DNA from: a candidate division SR1 bacterium
Lineage (GTDB): Bacteria > Patescibacteriota > Gracilibacteria > Absconditabacterales > Absconditicoccaceae
Length of the DNA: 37,538 nucleotides
Assembly (NCBI GenBank): GCA_026397395.1
Contig: JAPLUV010000010.1
Span: 15,533 to 53,070 of the forward strand
Reading direction: 5' to 3'
Shown piece by piece: positions 19,535 to 28,533 of this stretch. Position numbers and translations under genes: made by a program. Numbering within the stretch: position 1 is the stretch's first letter; each line of letters starts with the position of its first letter. The notes under the pieces are model-generated. The model was not told the origin of the DNA and searched no databases. It was given only the letters and a program-made list of their open reading frames with translations.

Positions 19535-19614
19535 AGATAGGCCTATAATTATATTGCAAAAAATAGAAATAGGAGTAGAATTACACTATCCTATTTTATG
19601 TTATAAAACAAAAT

Positions 19615-20994
19615 ATGAAACTAACTTTCTGCGGAGCTGCCAAAATCGTAACCTGATCTTGCTACTACATTGAGACCTGAGACACCAAATTCCTAGTGGA
19701 TTGCGGGATGTTCCAATGACCCAAAGATGTCATGAAATTAAATTATGAACCATTTCTTTTCGATCCCAAAGAAATTGATTTTGTCTTACTTACTCATGCA
19801 CATATTGATCATTGTGGATTGCTGCCTAAATTAGTAAAGGGATGATTCGCTGGGAAAATTTATGCAACATCCGCTACGATAGATATCTGTGGCATTATTT
19901 TGGAAGATAGTGCAACAATCCAAGAGAAGAATGCGGAAGAGGAAAATAAAAGAAGATGACATAGTCATCAGCAGCCAAGAGTGCCATTATATACTCTCAT
20001 AGAAGCCAAGGCAACCATGCCACACTTCAGCAAAATAGAATACAACGCGACCAACAAAATTACGGAGAATATCGAGGCAAGATTCGTAGATGCCGGACAT
20101 ATCATGGGTTCAGCCAGTATAGAACTTTTTGTTACCGAAGATAATAAACAAAAGAAGTTAGTTTTTTCAGGAGACATTGGGCAACGAGATACGCCTATTG
20201 TAAAAGATCCAACCCTGATTGAACATGCAGATTATCTGTTCATGGAATCTACCTATGGAGATAGATCACACGAAGACACAGCAGGTAAAGAAGAATTATT
20301 ATTGAAATACACATTGGAAACATTCAAAAAATGAGGAAAATTATTGATCCCCTCTTTCTCTGTAGAAAGAACTCAAGAACTCCTCTACTTCTTCAATATC
20401 TTAATTACCAAGTGATTGTTCCCTGCAGAGAAAATATTTTTTTTTTTTTTTTTATCCATCAAAGCAACAGAAATATTCAAAAAGCATACAGAATTGTACG
20501 ATGAAGAAGCAGCAAAAAAATATCCCCATGCATTTGAATTTCCACAGTTAACTTGTACTGCAAGTGTTCAAGATTCTCAGAAGTTAAATGACTATACAGA
20601 TCCTTGTATTATCATCGCAGGAAATGGAATGTGTACTGCAGGCAGAATCAGATATCATCTGGAACACGGATTGGAAGACAAAAACAACACGTTATTATTT
20701 GTTGGCTATCAAGCTGAAGGAACGCTAGGAAGATATATTTTGGAAGGAGAAAAAAGAGTAAAATTAATGTGATTGGAATTAGATGTAAATTTGGAAATTG
20801 CCAAAATTAATGGGTTTTCTGGCCATGCAGATGAAGAGTAACTCACCAGACGAGCTAAATGATTCACCACAGCACCGACCAAGACATTTATCATCCATGG
20901 GGAAGGGAATGCACAAACTACACTACAATCCAAACTAGAAACCATGGGCTTCACCTGTGAAATCCCAAGCATCAAAGATCAGATAGAATTATAG
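19615..20994 (+). pseudogene. Metallo-beta-lactamase/beta-CASP RNase-like protein, interrupted
   Basis: 460 codons to the TAG at 20992-20994, but codon 409 is an in-frame TAA (20839-20841). The family is intact otherwise: zinc motif HAHIDH at 61-66, DAGHIMGSASIEL, FSGDIGQ, MESTYGD, SFSVERTQELLYF, AGNGMCTAGRIRYHLEHGL, VGYQAEGTLGR, INGFSGHAD, and after the TAA LTRRAKGF...FIIHGEGNAQTTLQSKL. This is the CPSF/YSH1-like group that processes RNA. A run of 17 Ts (20437-20453) makes residues 275-279 five Phe where the family has the conserved DSPLA-type segment (here ...EKI-FFFFF-LSIKATE). Both defects could be sequencing or assembly errors, or true decay; the reading frame is unshifted by the T-run, which argues for one origin. 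Start: ATG after a purine-poor leader. Confidence 0.75.
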
Positions 20995-21013
20995 CAATTA
21001 TATAAACAGACTT

Positions 21014-21127
21014 ATGAAACAACAACAATCCACACACGTTGGTTTCAGCTGGAATTTATGAATTTTCCCGTCAAGAAAAGGTGTCGCCATTAATCTACCA
21101 ACAAGAAAAGAAGTCCGAGTAGGCTAA
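21014..21127 (+). CDS. Possible 37-residue hypothetical protein
   Basis: ATG at 21014 to TAA at 21125-21127, with one TGA=Gly. Sequence begins MKQQQSTHVGFSWNLG and ends PTRKEVRVG. It starts 20 bases after the RNase gene. No family recognised; a terminator follows, which is the main support. Confidence 0.3.
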
Positions 21128-21150
21128 TGGAAAGCAAAACGTAAAACAAG

Positions 21151-21189
21151 AAAACCCCAGATATTGCCTAATGGCGACGAGGGGTTTTT
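21151..21189 (+). terminator. Intrinsic terminator
   Basis: AAAACCCC (21151-21158) pairs with GGGG plus TTTT (21181-21188), with an inner loop ATATTGCCTAATGGCGA that can also partly fold, and a final T-run. Confidence 0.65.
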
Positions 21190-21360
21190 GGTTACTTTTT
21201 GACCCGGGAGCAAAAAGTGACACCCCGTAGGGCCCCCGCCATCCTCGGCTGGTAAACCGGGAAGCGCCAGTAAAAGAGCATGGTAAAAGTAAGGCCCCAC
21301 GCAGTGGAGAAAAAAGAATAAAACAGGAAATATCAAAAAGCAATACCCCGTAGGGCAACT
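21181..21360. repeat. GC-rich intergenic repeat block, left of the DUF3160 gene
   Basis: Contains GGTTACTTTTTG followed by CAAAAAGTGAC, an inverted pair with a CCCGGGAG loop, then two copies of CCCCGTAGGG (21222-21231 and 21345-21354) and CCCCACGCAGTGG. This part is clearly more GC-rich than the genes. The remainder up to 21508 is AT-rich with no gene that I can see. A related block lies at 24219-24395. Confidence 0.55.
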
Positions 21361-21508
21361 ATGTATCAAGTCAAAAATAACCGAATGAAATGATGAAATC
21401 CAGTTCAGTGAGATAAAAAGCAAGAGCAATAAGCAACCATCTTTCCAATTGAAAACTTACATAATATGATTATATATCATATATGATTTTACTCATAATT
21501 TTCGCGCA

Positions 21509-24118
21509 ATGAAAAAAATCTTCCTCCTATCCGCACTCGCAATGACCTTAGTCATTACCTGATGTGCAAGTAAACCAATCACGGAAACTGCCAATACCAG
21601 CACGTTTTCGCTGATAGCAAACCAAACTACGAAGTATCCGTATATCTGGAAAATGACAAAACCAGCTCTTTCTGGCATGACCAATCGGGACGCTATCCAA
21701 AATGGATTTCATGATGTACGAAAAATAAAATATACGGTAGATCCACAAATCATACAAGACATCGCTTTAAACGATCCAGAATATAAAGATCTTTGTAGTG
21801 GCGGATTTAATTTAATTAACGCAGATACCGAAAAAGAAATTAAGACAATCCCATTCAAACAATTCAAAGCAAATGCAAGCTTCGACGTCAGCGACAAATA
21901 TAATGGTCCATGACTTGGATTAGAATTTTCGACAGTACAAAAAGATTTTCTCGCTCAACATGGACGAATGATTTTTAAGGTCAATAGTGGCTTCTTGCAA
22001 AACATGATACAACAGACAACATATGAAGGTGATGGATGAATGTCCGATCCCGGTGGCGATGAACGGGCAAATAATTACGATAAAATTGGCGGAAGCTCAG
22101 TGACCTACCAGAGATATCCTTACAATACGATTCTCGTAACCAGCGATTTATTGCTTCATCTCTATCATAGAGTATTTGATAATTCATTAAAATATTTTGA
22201 AGAAACAACAGCAAGACCAATGTTGACGACACTGTCCAAATCATTATTTGATAAATTTCTTGCTTTAGCACAAAAAACGACAGACCAAAATCTGAAATCC
22301 AACTACGAAATGCTTGCCGCATATCGGGCTGTTCCCTATGCCATCCTGATCCCAAACAACGAGATGATAGATAAAATAAATACTATCGCAAACGACAGTG
22401 CAAATGGAGATCCTGCAACAGACTTAAGTGATGATCAGGTACAAAAACTTATTCTTGCTAGAGAAAAAACCATTATAGCTAAATTACCAGCAACATATCA
22501 GAAAGCTATTCAAGATACCATTACAGAAATATTAAAAGCGACAAATACCGACGGACAAAATATCTTGCTAGAAACCTTTTCTCCTACATTGATGGATAAT
22601 TTCGGATCTGTTGATGCATTAAAATTTGATTTTACTCAGTTCAAACCTAGAGCCCATTATACCACGGATAGTCTATTGAAAACATACTTCATGGGAATGA
22701 AATGGTTGATGAGAGAAAAATTATTTTTTGCTGACAAGAATGTCGCAGCTGCGTCACTTGTTATGGTACATAATATTCAGAATAAAGATCTCACTCAATT
22801 TACCACATTCTACAATTTCATTCAAAAGCTTATCGGTGAAGATGATGATGTAAATATTTCTGATCTACAAAAATTTATAGCTGACCAAAAACGAGCTTCA
22901 GACAAAGATATCATCCAATGAATGACTTCTGCTATACAAAAGAAGATGATAACGCTAAGACCACAAAAGATTATGTCTGTTTCTTACACGACACCAGAAG
23001 TACAAATGATAACAGAGCAACAAGCTAAAAACACAACTGCAGGATTTATTTTCTTTGGAGAAAAATTTACAATAGATAGTTGGCTGTTTGATCAGTTCAC
23101 TGCAGGCTCAGCAGAGAAAGAAAGCACCTACAAACCACGAGTACAAAGCGCATTGATGGTGGCTGACAATCTTATCAATACACCAATTACACAGAAATTT
23201 GCAAAGCTTTGGTTAGAAAAGAATCAAAATCAATTTACCATATCACCAGAAGATATTGCTTGATACAATAAGATCAAATGAGAAGTTTCCAAAAATGATA
23301 TCCTGACTAAATTCAACTTCGGAACAACCGTTTACCACAAACGACTTGCGATGCTTACAACCCTCTTTATCAACGGTGGAAATAGCATCCCTTACTTTAT
23401 GGAAGATCCATTGTACCAAAACAAACTCCTCAACACATTCCTAGGAAGTTATACCGAGCTCAAACACGACACCTTATTATATGTCAAACAAGCATATGCT
23501 GAATTTGGCGCAGGTGGAGGTGGTGATTGTGATATACGAGTAACACCACCAGATTTACCAGTGCCCAAATGATATGTAGAGCCAAATATCGATCTCATCG
23601 ATCAATTACTTGCTCTCACTCAAGCGACGAATCAATTCTTTGCAGGAGACCAATACAAACAATTTGCCGATTATCTGAGCTTCGTCAAAAAAATTGCCAT
23701 AGCCCAAACCAAAAACGAAAAAATTTCTGATGCAGATTTTGATACCTTGAGACTTTCATCAAATAATTTAACAACAATCACTACGCCACAAAAGTTATTT
23801 GGACAGCCATTACAGAAAGAAAAAAGATGATCCATCATTGCAGATATTTTCACTTCAGGAAAATATGGTCCACTCTATGAAGCAATAGGCAGACCATACA
23901 TGATGACGATGATGATCAACGATGTCAATGGAGCAAGAATGGTCATGTGACCAATCTTTAGTCAGTACGAATTTTATCCTTCACAGACAAATATCAAAGC
24001 CAGTGGCTGAGGTAGACTTACTGATCAAGATCGACAAAATAATTATGATGCACTAAAATGAGCAAATGAACTCAATCTTCTTTCTCTACCTTTGCAAGAA
24101 ATTATCACTAGCAAATAG
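21509..24118 (+). CDS. DUF3160 family lipoprotein
   Basis: 869 aa. The signal peptide ends in a lipobox VITGC with Cys at residue 19, whose glycine is TGA (ATT ACC TGA TGT). After a low-complexity linker the protein follows DUF3160 (PF11369): RYPYNTILVTSDLLLHLYHRVFDNSL is the hallmark, then long helices, FKPRAHYT, YFMGMKWLMRE, GFIFFGEKFTIDSW, KRLAMLTTLF, ELKHDTLLYVKQAYAE followed by a GAGGGGDCD loop, and near the C-terminus VMGPIFSQYEFYP and GGRLTD. The family is extracellular or periplasmic, mostly alpha-helical and functionally uncharacterised. Flanked on both sides by GC-rich hairpin repeats. At least seven TGA=Gly codons, clustered in the second half. Confidence 0.93.
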
Positions 24119-24218
24119 AAACTCCTTCCACTAAACAAACCATTCGTATCGTAGCCGGGAAGGCAGTAATGATTGCCACAGGGCAACAATGTTTTTATTA
24201 TATTATTTTAAAAAATTA

Positions 24219-24395
24219 TCTGCCGTGAGGCGGAGCTGGAAGACAAACAACGACTAAGCAAACCCAAAGGCCGAACCAACATGGCGGATGGTGAGCCTGC
24301 CCCGGACCACCGGGGGCCTTGAGTTTTTGCTTACTGGCGCCTGTCCCGCACCAGCGGGAGGTCAAACCAAAAGTAAGTCCAAGCGAAGCGCTATA
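24219..24395. repeat. GC-rich hairpin repeat block, right of the DUF3160 gene
   Basis: Two hairpins share an ACCA loop: CCCCGG-ACCA-CCGGGG (24300-24315) and TCCCGC-ACCA-GCGGGA (24344-24359). The second sits inside an outer TTGCTTACT...AGTAAGT pair. The gap 24119-24468 otherwise holds no gene I can see. Confidence 0.6.
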
Positions 24396-24468
24396 GTTCA
24401 AAAACTTATATTGTAAAAACTAAAAATAGCAGTAATATATTTCCATATTATTTCTACGTCTCAAAAAA

Positions 24469-26148
24469 ATGATTCAAGTAACTAAACACAAAAGCACATT
24501 TTGGCTTCTTGCCTTATTTGGCATGATAATTTTTGTTGTTGGATTTCGGACGCATTTCATTTCACAAGATGCCGATACACTAAGCAAACCAAGCAATGAA
24601 AAATATTTTGCTATTCTTCCTCACTTCACCATTCAACCAAAGACCATCAGTACTTTTTACGAATTTCTAAAAAAGACCTACAACATTTCTTCACAAGAAC
24701 CAGTAAACATTGTGCTCATCAGCCCAGATCACTTCAATATACTGACAGGCAATATGGCCCAAGTGTGTGGAACAAAAATTTGTTATCAGGGAATATGCTT
24801 ACCAGACCAAAGACAAGCCCTTCCGTGACTATCATGCCTTTCCATGCAAGAAACCAAAGAACACGGACTGTGATCAGAATTTAGTTTTATCCAAAAAACA
24901 TTCCCACAAGCCAAGATATATCCCATCATTATCAAGCCAAGAAAATTTATCAACGATGAAGAGCTAATTGCAACCTTACAAAACCATCCATTCGTTTGAA
25001 AAACAATCATTATCGCTTCCGTAGATTTTTCTCATTATACGGATGAAGATTTCGCTCGCTTACATGACCAAAAAAGTTTTTATGTCCTGAACAACACGAT
25101 AAATCCAATAGAATATCAAAATATGGAAGTTGATTGTCCAAGTTGTCTCTATGTAGTGAATAAGGTCGCTCAGCAACAACAGCAATTTCCTAGACTGTAC
25201 CTCAGAGATAGTAGTAGCACCATAGCAGAAAAAAATTTGTGAGTAAATAACACGTCCAGACAATTTATCTATTACACAGGAACAAAACTAGCGAATAATG
25301 GCTTCACGCTAGCATTTTTTGGTGATCTTATTTTTGATAGACAAGTAGCCACTAGACTTTCCAGCGACCAAAAAATCAAAGAGCACTTTCAAACATTTTT
25401 TCAAAAAGAAGATATCGACCTAACTCCTGCATTTTATCCACATAGGAAATTATTTGGCATCGACTTTGTGGGATTCAATCTAGAAACTCCCGTCGTCGGA
25501 GACCAGAAAATATGCCAAATATCAGGCAAAGAAGTGAGCTTTTGTTCAAGTGGAACTCTACTTCCTTATCTCAATAAACTATGATTTACGATGGCAAATA
25601 TCGCGAATAATCACAGTCTAGATGGATGAATTGTCGCGCACGAAGAAACCATTAAACAAGTACAAAAAAATAATATCACACCAATTGGCTATATCAGAAG
25701 TGGAAAATATTTTGAGAAAAATTATGAATATAAGACAAACATTCGTGGTATAAACATTGCTCGAGAAGGATTTGATTTTACCATCACCCCAAGAACTTTA
25801 TTTGAAACCTACTGCAATATATTGAAAAAAAATCAAACTGAATGATTCATCAACGTCACCTCTGTTCATCGAGGTCTGGAATACCAAACTACACACAACG
25901 CCTCACAAGAAAGCTTAGCAAAGCAGCTTATCGATTGTTGAGCAGACATCATTATCGGACACCACCCGCATGTCATACAAGATATTTGACGATATCAAGA
26001 CAAACCCATCATCTATAGTCTGTGAAATTTTCTTTTTGATATGCATGTAGCAAATACGGAAACGGGAGAATATGTACTGATAGACTACAATATAACGAGC
26101 AAACAGTTTTCTATTACGACAGGATCTATACACGCAACCGTGCAGTAA
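24469..26148 (+). CDS. Fusion of MEMO-like (AmmeMemoRadiSam B) and CapA/PgsA-like domains
   Basis: 559 aa, one frame with TGA=Gly. A single N-terminal helix (FWLLALFGMIIFVVGF) anchors it. Residues 45-260 follow MEMO1-like proteins: PVNIVLISPDHFNI, EFSFIQKTFPQAKIYPIII and VGKTIIIASVDFSHYT (about 176-191), the last being the family's conserved SxDxSHY. Residues 280-555 follow CapA/PGA_cap metallophosphatases: LAFFGDLIFDRQ (283-294), FNLETPVV, GFTMANIANNHSLDG, INVTSVHRGLEYQTTHN, ADIIIGHHPHVIQDI (near 497) and PIIYSLGNFLFDM. In poly-gamma-glutamate systems CapA acts on the outer face; the MEMO domain is usually a separate cytoplasmic protein. Both halves seem complete in key residues, though three of the MEMO metal-site histidines are not obvious. 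Confidence 0.88.
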
Positions 26149-26223
26149 AATACCATTGATTTTCTGGGCAAAAATCATATCTATAGACAGATAAAAAAAT
26201 CGTTTATACTTTTTTGCCGTAAG

Positions 26224-26736
26224 ATGAAAGTTATCGCACATAAACTCAGAAAAAATCTCGCTATCATATTTGCCGCTGCAGTCTGCGCCTTGGTCATTTT
26301 CTTTATTGTCAAAAATCCTGGACTTTTCCAATCAAGCATTTTGTCATTGGGAGAAAAGGCATTTATGAACCAGCAAAAACGAGACGCAGCATACAAGACA
26401 AACAAGGGACCATTTGAAATTTTCGTAGCAGAAAAATATAAGACAACAATAACAAGCTTCGAGTGAATCATATATTTCGATGCAGATAAAGTACAATTAG
26501 AGACAGGAAACCTCACAGGACAAGGACAATTTACTGTGAAACAGACTACCAAAGATAGTTTATTAGTCACCATAAAAATATCTGACAAGATAGATACAAA
26601 CTCAGAGATTATCGGCATTCCTTTTTCTTGAGAAGCCAAAGACATTGTTCTGGGAGAATCAAAAATCAAGACCAGAAAAGGACGAGCCCAGGTAACTGTA
26701 GGTAATTTAAACAATTTTGTTGAGCATACAAAATAA
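26224..26736 (+). CDS. Exported or membrane-anchored cohesin-like protein
   Basis: 170 aa. A basic start (HKLRKNLA) and one helix (IIFAAAVCALVIFFIV) are followed by a basic linker and one beta domain with ITSFEGIIYFDADKVQLETG and IIGIPFSGEAKDIVLGESKI, closely like cohesin-fold strands (a 'valley' strand after the YFDxxKVxL motif). The match to cohesin is by pattern, not by a decisive motif. Two TGA=Gly codons, at 26464-26466 and in FSGEAK. Followed 20 bases later by the Ig-like membrane protein, probably in one operon. Confidence 0.75.
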
Positions 26737-26756
26737 TTTATTTCTCTATATTCCAC

Positions 26757-28472
26757 ATGAAAAGAAGTTTTACCCAAAACTTTCGAAGTAGATTGAGATG
26801 CAATGGCCTAGGTCAGAAAACAGCTTTGCACACCAAAAACTTTCTACCCAAAATCTGAATCCTATTCGGGGTTTTTCTCGTGTTAGGATTGTTTGGTGTT
26901 TCTCATGGACATGCAGCTACCCAACCAGATGCATTTATCGTAGAAGTCCAACCAAGCTCATTTGATGTCAATGAAGCCGTAGATATCACAATCAAAGCAG
27001 TAACTGCGAATGGAGACATTGTCAAAGATTATCAGTGAGACGTCTTTATCGAGATTGATGGCATTGCTGATACTGCAGATTATGTAGTACCTAGTGAATG
27101 ACTCTATACCTTCGTAGCACAAGATCAGTGAGTGAAATTATTTTCCAAGGGATTGATAGTCAAAAGATCAGGAACCTTTGCTGTCAAAGTATCAGATATT
27201 GTGAATGAATCCATCGCAGGAGAAAAAACTATCATAGTAGGAAGTAGCACTAATGCATCTGCCACAGAAAGTATTAGTATTGCCACACCAGCAGATGGTG
27301 GTATAGAAAGAAATAATGTAGTAAATGTCATAGCAAATGCTCCACAATTACCTAATTCTCCCTATTCTATTTTTCTCAACAACAGTATCGTAGCAGAAGG
27401 GACAACGGACTCCATAGGAGATATCAATGCATATATGTCTGGCGTCATCGCATGACAAAATCTGCTACAGATCAAAATATCCAATGCGAATAATGAGATC
27501 ATTGGAGAATCAACAAGCATGAGATTTACTTACAATCCCATCAAAGACGGAGTATTTGATAGTGTACAAATATTACCAAGTACCAAAGTAAAACAAGGAA
27601 CCAAGACGACATTCAACGTCAGTACCAGTGATAGCGTTAGCTCTGCAGTGATTAAATTAAGCAATGGGAAAAGTTTGCCTATGGATAGAAAAACAGCCTG
27701 ACTGTTTACCAAAGATATCGTAATAGATACCGAAGGAAATATTGACGTAGGTGTTGATCTGCTCAATGCAGGAAAGACATCCAGTTATACAGGCATTGCT
27801 ACAGTCATCGTAGAAAAGAGTATAAGTATAGGCAAGATTAGACTATATTCTGATAGCATAGACAAAACGAAGCTCAATGTAACACGAGAAACTGTTGGGA
27901 AAGCAGACAAATACAAAGTAGAATATGGCACCAGTTCAGATCTTCTAGATCAATTTGTCATAGCACCAACCAATGAAATAGTAATAAACAATCTCACTAT
28001 TGGACAAACATATTATTTCCAAATTACACCCTTAGATAGTACCCAGACAGCAATCGGACAAACATCTCCTGTAACACAAATTGTAGTAGGACAAGACCTC
28101 GCTTGTATAGTAAAAAACATAAGCGTCAGAGATCAAAAGATTGGTGATAAATATTATTTAGTACGATCGTGAGTAGAAAATGCAGATAAATATCTCATTT
28201 ACAGATCTGATTTTGATACCAGTGATAGTAGCAAAATGCAAAAGGTCGGAGAAACAACAGGTACGATGTTTGAATACCCATTTGATAAATCAAGCAAGAC
28301 AGACAAATATGCATACTATTTAGTAGAGGCTGCATGTAAGAATGGCTCTAATCTCAAGATCGATAATGCAAAAAGGATTAAGGTATGACCAGTAGAAAAT
28401 GTTCTCCTTTTTATTGTAATTGCCCTCTTTGGTTATTGTATATTTAGACTTTATAAGTATTCTGAGAATTAA
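26757..28472 (+). CDS. Surface protein with Ig-like and FN3-like modules and C-terminal anchor
   Basis: 571 aa. Start at the ATG at 26757-26759; an internal signal-anchor (ILFGVFLVLGLFGVSHGHA) begins near residue 37 behind a basic 36-residue leader. The first module (residues 55-160) is an Ig-like domain with FDVNEAVDITIKAVTANGDI, IADTADYVVPSEGLYTFVAQD and KLFSKGLIVKRSGTF. Further modules include FVIAPTNEIVINNLTIGQTY and YYFQITPLDST, an FN3-like pattern, and YLIYRSDFDTS. A closing helix (VENVLLFIVIALFGYCIF) precedes RLYKYSEN. Seven or more TGA=Gly codons. Likely cell-surface; whether it binds the cohesin-like neighbour (e.g. dockerin-like) cannot be seen. Confidence 0.85.
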
Positions 28473-28498
28473 AAATATATCAAAAAAGATATTAGTTT

Positions 28499-28527
28499 GT
28501 AAATTTTAAATTCTAAATTCTAAATTA
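28499..28527. repeat. Micro-tandem TAAATTC tract
   Basis: Three imperfect copies of a TAAATT(T/C) unit directly upstream of the valyl-tRNA synthetase-like gene; same style as 14904-14940. Confidence 0.5.
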
Positions 28528-28533
28528 AACAAA

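Noticed and set aside
21095-21429. Two minus-strand frames of 87 and 101 codons
   Set aside because: They lie within the GC-rich repeat, with composition set by the hairpins.
24216-24401. A 61-codon minus-strand frame
   Set aside because: Lies wholly in the second GC-rich hairpin block.
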